Shown: piece after piece, positions 6,785 to 14,416 of the stretch
Position numbering within the stretch: position 1 is the stretch's first letter
Layout: each line of letters starts with the position of its first letter
Assembly (NCBI GenBank): GCA_964540415.1
Contig: CAZIMM010000043.1
Coordinates: 1 to 17,893 of the forward strand
Reading direction: 5' to 3'
From: CAZIMM01 sp964540415
GTDB taxonomy: Bacteria; Bacillota; Clostridia; Oscillospirales; Acutalibacteraceae
DNA: 17,893 bases
The notes under the pieces: generated by a model
Told to the model about the DNA's origin: nothing
What the model saw: the letters and a program-made list of their open reading frames with translations, nothing else
Databases searched by the model: none
Position numbers and translations under genes: made by a program

Positions 6785-8518
6785 TCAAAGAACAGTAAAA
6801 TCAAACGTACGCGAGCCGTGCGGTGTGGGGCTGCCGATGAGAAAATATTCAACGGTGACGCTCTTGTAAGAACGCTTTGCCGAAGGAACCTTGCCTGTAA
6901 TCGGAACGGAAATTTCCTTGCCGACACCGATGATTTTTTCCCCGGCGTTTTCTGCGAAAAGCTCCATGCCGCCGCAAGTGATTTTTGTTATCTTCATCGG
7001 GTAAATGCCGGTAATGTTTTTGATGACAAAAGCCGTATCTTTTTTGGTGAGAAAACCGGACTTACTGTTGTTGAACTTTGCGTATACATTTGTGTTGGCA
7101 TGTTGAGATATTTCAAACTGAGGATATTTTGTGTCTGAATAGATGTCCTTGATGTCATCGGTTAAAAGCAGGGTTGTCGCAAGAGAACGGGTGTACTCAT
7201 CAAAGTAATACATTCCGTGGAACTGGCCGTCAACAAACCATGTGTTTTCGGGAAGATACGCATAGGAAGCATCAATCTCCAATGAGGGCGAAACGTGGCG
7301 GTGTCTGTTGTTCTTGCACACCTTTCCGCTCTGGCAATAGCCGTCGGGAAAACGCTTGCCGAACTCGGCGCATTTTGCTCCGCTGGCTGAGGCAACGTCA
7401 ATAATTATATCGGAATTTGTCTCGCTGCCGAAAGCGATTTTTGTCCCGGTGCTGCACAGAATCGAAACATCAACGCCGGCATCCTGACACTTTTTGAAGT
7501 TGGTTTTATAGTTTTTCATTATGTCGTAATGAACGCGGTCACATAACGCGATGAGTCTTGCGGAATCTTTTTTGTCAAGAAATTCCGCTTTCATCTCGTC
7601 ATAATACTGAACAGGCATAAAGTCCCAGATGCTGCCCCAGTAATTGAAAAGAGAGTGGGCGCTTGTTGTGAAGCCTGCCATGATTTCGTTGAACGCCTGA
7701 GTGAGCTTCCCTTCCTTGACACCGCTCGCAAAATTCGTGTTTATGTTGATTGCGGTTTCGCCGAAAGTGACCAGCTCTTTCATTGCAAGAGAAAAATCAG
7801 CATTGAACATTTGATAGGCAAACGTTGTGCCGCCGAGGGCGGGGACGCTCATAACCGCGTTGTCAATGTCGCCGCGGGTGCCGTACAGGCTGAGATAAGT
7901 GCCCACAAGCAGACCGCCGTGACTCAGCCCGAACATGCTTACTTTTTTTGAAGATGTGAATTCCTTGACCTCCTTGACGAAAGCCTTCAGCTCTTCAACA
8001 GTTTCAATTGCGCTTTTACGAAAATCGGAATGGAAGATAAATACATTTTTTCCGCCGATTTTGCCGGCAAGAAGCTTTGCAAAATGTGTTTCCGCAATAT
8101 CTTTGCCATCATTTTCGTTGACAAGATAATCGTAATTGGAAACAGCGGGATCATTGGGATAATGCGAGAGTCTGTATTTGCTTGTCCCGTCGGGATTGCA
8201 GACGATGTATTCCATAACATCAAGCGAACCGGTGCCGACAAACCGACCGAACTCATATGTTTTTCCGTTGAAAGCGGCAAGCAAATTCATAACTCCTTCG
8301 CCGATGCCGTCCGAAAGCTCGCCGACAATCTTTTCGGGATTCGGTGCCCAGACCTGTTCCTGCTCGTCGGTACCGTAATTCAGATAAAGGCTTGAGCTTC
8401 CGTATCCCGGAACAATAATGACCGGAGCGGTTTTTGCCTGCTCTGCCGCGGCGGCAAAGGCGCCGAGACTCCCGAAAAGCAAACAAACGCACAAAACGGT
8501 GCAAAAAAATCTTTTCAT
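6785..8518 (-). CDS. Secreted LCAT/lipase-like alpha/beta hydrolase
   Basis: A 577-residue exported hydrolase. Residues 1-25 form a clear signal peptide (KR, a hydrophobic core, then an alanine-rich cleavage region). The mature part begins VIIVPGYGSSSLYLN (33-47), the oxyanion-region motif seen in lecithin:cholesterol acyltransferase-like and related lipases, followed by the nucleophile elbow GLSHGG with Ser199. A likely catalytic histidine is His434 in GQFHGMYYFDE; the acid could be Asp370 or a neighbour. From about 465 a beta-rich C-terminal region looks like an extra binding or Ig-like domain. About twelve cysteines occur, several clustered at 383-401. It acts outside the membrane, presumably on lipid or another ester, but the substrate is unknown. 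The ATG at 8518 has GAGGT at 8531-8535, and the gene has its own promoter. It heads a two-gene unit with the CPBP-like gene. Confidence 0.82.
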   Translation of the reverse strand: MKRFFCTVLCVCLLFGSLGAFAAAAEQAKTAPVIIVPGYGSSSLYLNYGTDEQEQVWAPNPEKIVGELSDGIGEGVMNLLAAFNGKTYEFGRFVGTGSLDVMEYIVCNPDGTSKYRLSHYPNDPAVSNYDYLVNENDGKDIAETHFAKLLAGKIGGKNVFIFHSDFRKSAIETVEELKAFVKEVKEFTSSKKVSMFGLSHGGLLVGTYLSLYGTRGDIDNAVMSVPALGGTTFAYQMFNADFSLAMKELVTFGETAININTNFASGVKEGKLTQAFNEIMAGFTTSAHSLFNYWGSIWDFMPVQYYDEMKAEFLDKKDSARLIALCDRVHYDIMKNYKTNFKKCQDAGVDVSILCSTGTKIAFGSETNSDIIIDVASASGAKCAEFGKRFPDGYCQSGKVCKNNRHRHVSPSLEIDASYAYLPENTWFVDGQFHGMYYFDEYTRSLATTLLLTDDIKDIYSDTKYPQFEISQHANTNVYAKFNNSKSGFLTKKDTAFVIKNITGIYPMKITKITCGGMELFAENAGEKIIGVGKEISVPITGKVPSAKRSYKSVTVEYFLIGSPTPHGSRTFDFTVL

Positions 8519-8553
8519 TTTTTTGTTGACACCTCGCTGTTTTTAATAGAAAC

Positions 8554-8582
8554 AGTATACACTATGTTTCGGAATTTTGCAA
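8554..8582 (-). promoter_or_regulatory. Sigma-A-type promoter for the lipase-like gene
   Basis: Read on the - strand, TTGCAA (8577-8582) is followed after exactly 17 bases by TATACT (8554-8559). The -10 matches five of six consensus positions and the spacing is ideal. Transcription would begin near 8547, giving a leader of about 30 bases before the ATG at 8518. It diverges from the promoter for the + strand operon. Confidence 0.7.
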
Positions 8583-8656
8583 TTATTTTTCTGTATTTTT
8601 ACTGTAAGACTATCTATCAATATTTTATAAAAACTCGCATTTTATCGGCAAAACCG

Positions 8657-8685
8657 TTGCATGTTAAGACGCGTTGTGGTAAAAT
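8657..8685 (+). promoter_or_regulatory. Promoter for the eight-gene sugar/nitrogen operon
   Basis: TTGCAT (8657-8662), a 17-base spacer, then TAAAAT (8680-8685). The -10 is extended by TGG at 8677-8679 (TGnTAnnnT form), which compensates for the weak -35. Transcription would start near 8692, inside the palindrome at 8687-8700, and a GGAGGT ribosome site follows at 8705-8710. It is the only convincing promoter seen for the 8718-16821 gene run. Confidence 0.6.
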
Positions 8686-8686
8686 T

Positions 8687-8700
8687 ATCAATATATTGAT
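8687..8700. promoter_or_regulatory. 14-bp perfect palindrome, candidate operator
   Basis: ATCAATATATTGAT is a perfect inverted repeat lying one base after the predicted -10 and covering the predicted transcription start, a position where a bound repressor would block initiation. A related half, TATCAATAT, recurs at 8615-8623, 71 bases upstream. Being A+T-rich, it could be chance, and no regulator gene is in the window. Confidence 0.4.
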
Positions 8701-8717
8701 TTTCGGAGGTAAGCAAT

Positions 8718-9539
8718 ATGAAATTTCCGATAGCACTTCAGCTTTACACAGTAAGAGAGGAAGCCGAAGCCGATTTTAAGGGCACTCTGCAAGCTGTCAA
8801 GGACATGGGATATGACGGCGTTGAATTCGCCGGCCTGTTCGGAAACACACCGGAGCAGGTTAAAAAAATGGTGGATGAGATCGGTCTTGTCCCGCTGTCG
8901 GCACACGTTCCGATTGACGATATGCTTGCCGATCCGAATTTGTTTGCAGACTATGCAAAAATCGGCTGCAAATACATAGCAGTGCCGTATGTCGTTGATG
9001 ACCGCCGTCCGGGCTCACCCGGTTTCGACCGGACTGTTGAGGACATTAAGCTTCTCGGCGCACAGGCAAAGAAGAACGGCCTACAATTGCTTTACCATAA
9101 CCATGATTTTGAATTTGTCAAAATAAACGGCGAATACGGGCTGGACGTTCTGTATTCAAGCGTTTCCGCGGACCTTCTTCAAACCGAACTTGACACCTGC
9201 TGGGTGAACGTGGGAGGAGCAAATCCCGCCGAATATCTTCTCAAATACAGCGGCAGATCCCCGGTTGTTCATCTCAAGGATTTTGTCATGGCAGGCAGTG
9301 CTGAAAATGCAAAGCTTTATGAACTCATCGGAATCGAAAACGATGATGACGGAGATTTCGAAGAAGACTTTGCCTTCCGTCCCGTGGGCTACGGCGCACA
9401 GGATTTCCCCGCAATTCTTGAGGCTGCCGAAAAGGCAGGCTCGCAGTGGGTTGTTGTTGAGCAGGACAGACCGTCAAGGGGCAGCACTCCCATGCAGTCG
9501 GCAAAGCTCAGCGTTGACTATTTGCGGAATCTTAAATAA
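8718..9539 (+). CDS. Sugar phosphate isomerase/epimerase-like TIM barrel (AP_endonuc_2 family), copy 1
   Basis: A 273-residue protein of the xylose-isomerase-like TIM-barrel family (PF01261/COG1082), which includes inositol-pathway IolE and IolI, tagatose epimerases and keto-sugar lyases. It starts with the typical IALQLYTVRE (5-14), has YHNHDFEF (126-133), and candidate metal ligands in LDTCW (Asp159), HLKD (His185) and VVEQD (Glu249), consistent with a divalent-metal site that handles a sugar enediolate. An acidic insert, NDDDGDFEEDF (208-218), lies between barrel strands. The ATG at 8718 has GGAGGT 7 bases upstream. It is the first gene of the operon, with a distantly similar paralogue next and a Gfo/Idh/MocA dehydrogenase third, which points to keto-sugar chemistry. 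The exact reaction cannot be assigned. Confidence 0.85.
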   Translation: MKFPIALQLYTVREEAEADFKGTLQAVKDMGYDGVEFAGLFGNTPEQVKKMVDEIGLVPLSAHVPIDDMLADPNLFADYAKIGCKYIAVPYVVDDRRPGSPGFDRTVEDIKLLGAQAKKNGLQLLYHNHDFEFVKINGEYGLDVLYSSVSADLLQTELDTCWVNVGGANPAEYLLKYSGRSPVVHLKDFVMAGSAENAKLYELIGIENDDDGDFEEDFAFRPVGYGAQDFPAILEAAEKAGSQWVVVEQDRPSRGSTPMQSAKLSVDYLRNLK

Positions 9540-9572
9540 GACAAAACCGAGAATTGAAAGGATGCCTTCAAA

Positions 9573-10352
9573 ATGAAAAATCCTAAGCTGGGTATTCAGC
9601 TTTTCACACTCAGAGACTACATAAAAAATTATGAGGACACCGACAAAACCTTTGAATACCTCAGCGGTCTCGGTGTCAGAGACGTGCAGATTTCCGCAAT
9701 CGGACCCATTGAGCCGGAAAAGGTCGCCGAACTTGTGTACAAGTATAATCTTGAAGTGTGCGTAACACACAAGCCCTTTGACCGTATGCGCAACGACCTT
9801 GACGCTCTCATTGAGGAGCATAAGCTCATAGACTGCGATTCAATCGGCCTCGGCGCAATGCCCGAGGAATTCCGTTCAAGCGTTCAGGCAGTTGAAAACT
9901 TCATCCGAATCACCGATGAAATTGGGAAGAAGATGAAAAAGCAAGGCATGAGATTTGCTTATCACAACCATGCGCTCGAATTTGCCCGTCTTGAAAACGG
10001 CAAAACAATCATGGATATGCTCATTGAGGAGACCGACCCCGAAACCTTCACCTTCATCCCCGACACATACTGGATGCACATGGGCGGTGTCAACGAGTGT
10101 GATTGCCTGAGAAGAATGAAGGGCAGAGTCAAGGTTTGCCACTTCAAGGACTGGATGATTGTCGGCAACGAACCGAGGTTCACGGAAATCGGCTGCGGCA
10201 ACCTTGACCTTGACGCATGCTACAACACCTGCAGAGAAATCGGAGTGTCCCACATCGTCTATGAGCAGGATGCAAACTGCAAGGTCAACCCTCTTGAATC
10301 CACGGCAATCAGTTGGGAAAACATGAACAAGATTGCGGCTCGAAATGCCTGA
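9573..10352 (+). CDS. Sugar phosphate isomerase/epimerase-like TIM barrel (AP_endonuc_2 family), copy 2
   Basis: A 259-residue relative of the preceding protein, aligned along its whole length but clearly diverged, so this is an old duplication or independent recruitment. Matching landmarks are LGIQLFTLRD (6-15), YHNHALEF (130-137), IPDTYWMHMGG (162-172, with Asp164), CHFKD (189-193, His190) and VYEQD (229-233, Glu231). The metal-site residues are kept, so it should be active. Compared with copy 1 it lacks the acidic insert and has a shorter segment before the GCGNLD strand. The start at 9573 is supported by GAAAGGA at 9556-9562. It begins 33 bases after copy 1 and ends 16 bases before the dehydrogenase gene. 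Two different enzymes of this fold together suggest successive steps, or a two-subunit lyase, rather than redundancy. Confidence 0.84.
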   Translation: MKNPKLGIQLFTLRDYIKNYEDTDKTFEYLSGLGVRDVQISAIGPIEPEKVAELVYKYNLEVCVTHKPFDRMRNDLDALIEEHKLIDCDSIGLGAMPEEFRSSVQAVENFIRITDEIGKKMKKQGMRFAYHNHALEFARLENGKTIMDMLIEETDPETFTFIPDTYWMHMGGVNECDCLRRMKGRVKVCHFKDWMIVGNEPRFTEIGCGNLDLDACYNTCREIGVSHIVYEQDANCKVNPLESTAISWENMNKIAARNA

Positions 10353-10368
10353 GGGGGTTTAAATCTCC

Positions 10369-11439
10369 ATGAAATATGCTCTCATCGGTTGCGGAAGAGT
10401 TGCACCGAACCACATTGTGGCGGCTGAAGCAAACTCTCTGGAAATTGCTGCGCTGTGCGATGTGCTTCCGGCGGCGGCTGCCTCTCTTAAAGAAAGATAT
10501 CCCGCGTGTGAGAATGCGGAGGTTTACACGGACTACAAAGCAATGCTGAATCGCGGCGATATTGACATTGCCGCAATTGCAACTCCGAGCGGGCTGCACG
10601 CGCAAATTGCGGTTGACTGCATAAACGCGGGAGTGAACGTCATCATCGAAAAGCCCGTTGCACTCTCGATTGCCGATGCGGACAGAATAATCGAAGCGTC
10701 GGAACGCACCGGTGTCAGGGTTTGTGCCTGCCATCAGAACAGGTTCAACAAGTCAATTCAGCAAATCCGCCGGGCAGTTGAAGGCGGGCGTTTCGGCAGG
10801 ATTTATCATGCCACCTCACAGATACGCTGGAGCCGCAGCCGCGAATACTACGAGCAGGCGCCCTGGCGCGGCACATGGGAGGAGGACGGCGGCGCGCTGA
10901 TGAACCAGTGCATCCACAACATCGACCTTCTGTGCTGGATGCTGGGTGACGAGCCGGAAACCGTCATGGCAATGACTGACAGGGCAAAGCATCCTTATAT
11001 CGAGGCGGAGGACGAGGGCTTTGCTTTAATTCGCTTCAAAAACGGTGCGTACGGAGTGCTTGAGGGCACGGTAAACGTGTTTAAAACCGACCTTGAGGAA
11101 ACCCTGTGCATTTTCGGCGAAAGCGGCACTGTAAAAGCCGAAGGCTCGATAAACAACATTATCAGCACCTGGGATTTTGCCGACGGTGCAGACGACCCGG
11201 AGCAGGTCAAACGCGAATTCCACGAAAATCCGCCAAATGTATACGGCTTCGGCCACACCCCTCTTTATGCCGATTTTATCGGAGCGGTTGCGGAAAACCG
11301 TGCACCTTATGTTGACATTCATTCCGGCAAACGCGCACTTGAACTGGTGCTTGCAATTTACAAATCAGCAGCGCTTGGGGCGGCTGTTACGCTGCCGCTT
11401 AAAGAAAGCGCTTCAACAGATTTTATAAAACGATTTTAG
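10369..11439 (+). CDS. Gfo/Idh/MocA-family NAD(P)-dependent sugar dehydrogenase
   Basis: A 356-residue oxidoreductase with an N-terminal Rossmann domain (ALIGCGRVAPNHI, 4-16) and the family EKP motif at 94-96, followed by the catalytic C-terminal domain. EEDGGALMNQCIHNIDLL (171-188) holds the expected catalytic Asp173 and His183. The stretch CHQNRFNKSIQQ plus YYEQAPWRGTW (160-170) resembles UDP-sugar 3-dehydrogenases of the WlbA/WbpB group, so oxidation at C3 of a hexose or hexosamine is a reasonable guess. Inositol dehydrogenase-like roles are the main alternative. GAGGGGG at 10351-10357 serves the ATG at 10369. Its neighbours (two isomerase/lyase-fold proteins before, an alpha-glucosidase after) point to sugar oxidation in the cytoplasm rather than cell-wall sugar synthesis; no nucleotide-sugar or glycosyltransferase genes are nearby. 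Confidence 0.88.
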   Translation: MKYALIGCGRVAPNHIVAAEANSLEIAALCDVLPAAAASLKERYPACENAEVYTDYKAMLNRGDIDIAAIATPSGLHAQIAVDCINAGVNVIIEKPVALSIADADRIIEASERTGVRVCACHQNRFNKSIQQIRRAVEGGRFGRIYHATSQIRWSRSREYYEQAPWRGTWEEDGGALMNQCIHNIDLLCWMLGDEPETVMAMTDRAKHPYIEAEDEGFALIRFKNGAYGVLEGTVNVFKTDLEETLCIFGESGTVKAEGSINNIISTWDFADGADDPEQVKREFHENPPNVYGFGHTPLYADFIGAVAENRAPYVDIHSGKRALELVLAIYKSAALGAAVTLPLKESASTDFIKRF

Positions 11440-11449
11440 GAGTGATTTG

Positions 11450-13135
11450 ATGGCAACCGAAATTAAAAAATCATGGTACAAGGAAATGGCTGTTTACCAG
11501 ATCTGGCCGCGCAGCTTCTGTGACGGCAACGGCGACGGTATCGGAGACCTGAAGGGAATATATTCGAAGCTGGAATATATTAAGAGCCTCGGGGTTGATG
11601 CAATCTGGTTTTCTCCTCTTTACAAATCGCCGCAGAAGGACTATGGCTATGACATCGCCGACTACAGAGACATTGCCCCGGAATACGGCACTCTCGACGA
11701 TTTTAAAGCTGTGCTTCAAAAAGCACATTCGCTCGGCTTGCGCGTGATTATGGATTTGGTTGTCAATCACACTTCGGATAAGCATCAGTGGTTCCTCGAG
11801 AGCATGAAGGGTGACGATAATCCTTATCACGATTACTATTTCTGGCGCAAGGGTAAAAACGGCGGAAAAAAGCCGCCAAACAACTGGCTTTCTGTTTTCC
11901 CCGGCCCCGGTTGGGAATACAACAGAGATCTCAACGAGTATTATCTTCACTTGTTTGCCGTTGAACAGCCGGATCTCAACATGGACAATCCCAATGTTCG
12001 CCGAGAGGTCAAGGACATCATGCGCTTCTGGCTTGACATGGGCGTTGACGGCTTCCGCGAGGATGTCATTACATATATCTCCAAAAAAGAGGGCCTGCCG
12101 GACGGCTTCCCGATACCTGTCGCAAGGGGTATGGAGCACTATTCCAACGGCCCGCATCTGAAAGAATATCTCACCGAGTTCAGAAAAGAGGTTCTGGACA
12201 AGTACGATTGCATGACTGTCGGCGAGGCGCCGATGATGACCCCCGAAAAGGCTCTCAAATTCATCGCCGAGGGCGACGGTCAGGTTCTCAACATGATGTT
12301 CCACTTCCAGCACATGGAAGCAGACTGCCTGTTTGTCTCATGGCTCAAACGGGATTTTGACCTCAAGAAGCTCAAAAGAGTTTACACCAACTGGCAGACA
12401 AAGCTTTACGGCAAGGCATGGAACGCTCTTTACATAGAAAATCACGACCAGCCGCGTATAATCAGCCGCTACGGCAGCGAAAAATACCGTGTGGAAAGCG
12501 GAAAAACTCTTGCAACAATGTACATTTGCCAGAGCGGAACACCGTTCATTTATCAGGGGCAGGAAATCGGCATGACAAGCATCAAACTGCCGGAAATCGA
12601 TATGTACGAGGATGTTTCAACAATCAATACATATAAGCTCATGAAAAAATTCGGATTCAAGCACGAAAAAATCATGGAGCTCGCAAAGTACGCTTCACGC
12701 GACAACGCCAGAACTCCCGTCCAGTGGACATCCGGCAAAAACGCCGGCTTCACAACAGCCGACAAGCCGTGGTTCTATATCAACGAGAATTACAAAGAGG
12801 TCAATGTTGAGGATGCCGAAAAGGATGAAAACTCGCTTCTCAACTATTACCGCAAGCTGCTGAAGTTCCGCAAGGAAAACGAGATTGTGATTTACGGCGA
12901 CTACAAGGAGCACTGCAAGAACAGTGACACATTGTATGTTTATGAGCGCAATTACGAAGGCAAGAGAATGCTTGTTGTTTGTTCGTTCACCGAAAAGCCC
13001 GTCAGATTCACCGCTCCCGAGGGATTTGACCTTGCAAAGGGCAAGCTCGTCCTTTCAAATTACAACGAAAAGAACAGCGGATTTGACAGCTTCACAACAA
13101 AACCGTACGAATGCAGAGTTTATCTTTTTAATTGA
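11450..13135 (+). CDS. GH13 alpha-glucosidase (oligo-1,6-glucosidase type, subfamily 31)
   Basis: A 561-residue cytoplasmic glycoside hydrolase with no signal peptide; the usual length is 550-570. All GH13 regions are visible: DLVVNHTS (102-109), QPDLN (173-177), GVDGFREDVI with nucleophile Asp205, TVGEAP with acid/base Glu259, and ENHDQPR with transition-state Asp333. The N-terminal calcium-type loop DGNGDGIGDL (25-34) is also present. Valine directly after the nucleophile is the residue associated in this family with alpha-1,6 specificity (isomaltose, isomaltulose, panose); trehalose-6-phosphate hydrolase is an alternative from the same subfamily. Region II has Glu where Met is common (GFRED rather than GFRMD). 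The start is ATG 11450, with AGGAG at 11438-11442; a TTG directly before it at 11447 is not preferred. It would release glucose from a short imported glucoside, but no transporter gene is in the window. Confidence 0.93.
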   Translation: MATEIKKSWYKEMAVYQIWPRSFCDGNGDGIGDLKGIYSKLEYIKSLGVDAIWFSPLYKSPQKDYGYDIADYRDIAPEYGTLDDFKAVLQKAHSLGLRVIMDLVVNHTSDKHQWFLESMKGDDNPYHDYYFWRKGKNGGKKPPNNWLSVFPGPGWEYNRDLNEYYLHLFAVEQPDLNMDNPNVRREVKDIMRFWLDMGVDGFREDVITYISKKEGLPDGFPIPVARGMEHYSNGPHLKEYLTEFRKEVLDKYDCMTVGEAPMMTPEKALKFIAEGDGQVLNMMFHFQHMEADCLFVSWLKRDFDLKKLKRVYTNWQTKLYGKAWNALYIENHDQPRIISRYGSEKYRVESGKTLATMYICQSGTPFIYQGQEIGMTSIKLPEIDMYEDVSTINTYKLMKKFGFKHEKIMELAKYASRDNARTPVQWTSGKNAGFTTADKPWFYINENYKEVNVEDAEKDENSLLNYYRKLLKFRKENEIVIYGDYKEHCKNSDTLYVYERNYEGKRMLVVCSFTEKPVRFTAPEGFDLAKGKLVLSNYNEKNSGFDSFTTKPYECRVYLFN

Positions 13136-13149
13136 TGGGGGATAGTATT

Positions 13150-14043
13150 ATGAACAGCAGATATTTGATCATCAATGCAGACGATTTCGGAATGTGCCGT
13201 GCTGCCAACAAGGCTGTCGGCGAATTGCTTGCCTGCGGAGGCATAACATCCTCAACAATAATGATGCCCTGCGGCTGGGCGCCCGAGGCTGTGAAAATTG
13301 CAAACGCAAGCCCGGACTATGCAGTCGGTGTGCATTTGACCTTCACGAGCGAATGGTCAAATTACCGCTGGGGCCCGGTGGGCACTCGCCCGAACGCTTC
13401 TCTGAGGGACAAGGACGGTTATTTCTTCCACGAGTGCAAAGACTTTGAAGAAGAAGCGGATCTTGATGAGGTTCGGGATGAAATTGTCGCACAAATCGAA
13501 AAAGCAAAGACCCTCGGCCTCAATCCGTCTCACATCGACAATCACATGGGCTCGCTTTACGGCATTGAGGGCGGCAGACTCGAGCTGCTCAACACTGTTT
13601 TTGATGTTGCCGCCGAGTATAAGCTCCCGTTCCGTTTTCCCGCGAATATGCTTGACGGTCAGATTGAATGCGACGCTTTTGAGATTGCCATTGACCCTTC
13701 GGTTGTCAAAGCAATGCTGGGCAGGTGCGTGGAATATGCGTGCGAAAACGGAGTTGCAATCCCGGATTATCTCATTGAACACGACTGGGACGGCCCGCAG
13801 AGCGAAAGCTACGAGAACTTCCGCGAGTTCATGCTCAGCAACATAGAGTCCTTCCCGAACGGCGTCACGGAAACATACATTCACCCGTCCGTTGAGTGTG
13901 ACGAGCTGAAGGGAACCTCATCCGTCTGGCATCGCAGAGTGTGGGAGTATGAGCTGTTCAAGGACTCTGCAACAAGGCAGCATATCGAGAGCTGCGGAAT
14001 AAAGCTTATTAACTACCGTGACCTGGCAAAAATGAAGGCCTGA
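13150..14043 (+). CDS. YdjC/ChbG-family carbohydrate deacetylase
   Basis: A 297-residue member of the YdjC family, metal-dependent deacetylases acting on N-acetylated sugars such as diacetylchitobiose. Visible are the N-terminal INADDFGMC (8-16) with the catalytic/metal Asp11-Asp12 pair, GVHLTFTSEW (60-69) with His62, and SHIDNHMGS (127-135) with His128 and His132, plus ETYIHPS (241-247) near the C-terminus. These are all positions expected for a working metal site. ATG 13150 is chosen because GGGGGAT at 13137-13143 is well placed; the in-frame ATG at 13135 overlaps the previous stop codon but has no ribosome site. The gene follows the alpha-glucosidase by 14 bases. A deacetylase here hints that the operon's substrate carries an N-acetyl group, although some members of this family have no proven substrate. 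Confidence 0.9.
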   Translation: MNSRYLIINADDFGMCRAANKAVGELLACGGITSSTIMMPCGWAPEAVKIANASPDYAVGVHLTFTSEWSNYRWGPVGTRPNASLRDKDGYFFHECKDFEEEADLDEVRDEIVAQIEKAKTLGLNPSHIDNHMGSLYGIEGGRLELLNTVFDVAAEYKLPFRFPANMLDGQIECDAFEIAIDPSVVKAMLGRCVEYACENGVAIPDYLIEHDWDGPQSESYENFREFMLSNIESFPNGVTETYIHPSVECDELKGTSSVWHRRVWEYELFKDSATRQHIESCGIKLINYRDLAKMKA

Positions 14044-14056
14044 GAGGAGCAACAAT

Positions 14057-14395
14057 ATGCCGTATATCTGTACAAAAACGAGCACCGCAATAACCGACAG
14101 TCAGGAGCGGACGATGAAAGCAAAGCTCGGCGAAGCAATAACCCTGCTCGGCAAGGGCGAAAACTGGCTGATGCTTGAGTTTGAGGACAATTGCCGTTTC
14201 TGGTTTGCCGGCGAAAAAGTCCCGGCAGCCTATGTTGAGGTGAAGCTCCTCGGCAAGGCAACTGCCGCAGCATATGAAAAAATGACTGCCGCCGTCACCG
14301 GCATCATCTCTGAAGAAACCGGAATTGAGGGGCAGCACATCTATGTCAAGTATGAGGAAGTTGAGCACTGGGGATGGAACTCCTCCAATTTCTGA
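14057..14395 (+). CDS. MIF-family tautomerase (macrophage migration inhibitory factor homologue)
   Basis: A 112-residue protein of the tautomerase superfamily, MIF branch. MIF itself is about 115 residues. It keeps the amino-terminal proline after Met (Pro2, the catalytic Pro1 once Met is removed), a lysine at position 33 exactly where MIF has its substrate-binding lysine (LGKGENW here, TGKPPQY in MIF), and the C-terminal pattern HIYVKYEEVEHWGWNSSNF, which parallels the MIF ending with GWNNSTF. The MIF CxxC motif is absent and MIF Asn97 is Lys here. Members catalyse keto-enol tautomerisation, for example of phenylpyruvate; the bacterial physiological substrate is unknown. AGAGGAG at 14043-14049 serves the ATG. 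Its place inside a sugar operon suggests action on a keto-sugar enol. The aryl-pyruvate operon 10 kb upstream offers another possible substrate. Confidence 0.85.
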   Translation: MPYICTKTSTAITDSQERTMKAKLGEAITLLGKGENWLMLEFEDNCRFWFAGEKVPAAYVEVKLLGKATAAAYEKMTAAVTGIISEETGIEGQHIYVKYEEVEHWGWNSSNF

Positions 14396-14416
14396 TAAAG
14401 TAAAGGGTCTGATTAT

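Noticed and set aside
11471..12313. 280-codon open frame on the - strand
   Set aside because: Lies wholly antisense to the GH13 alpha-glucosidase, whose catalytic motifs are unmistakable; the - strand product has no recognisable domain and looks like a codon-usage shadow.
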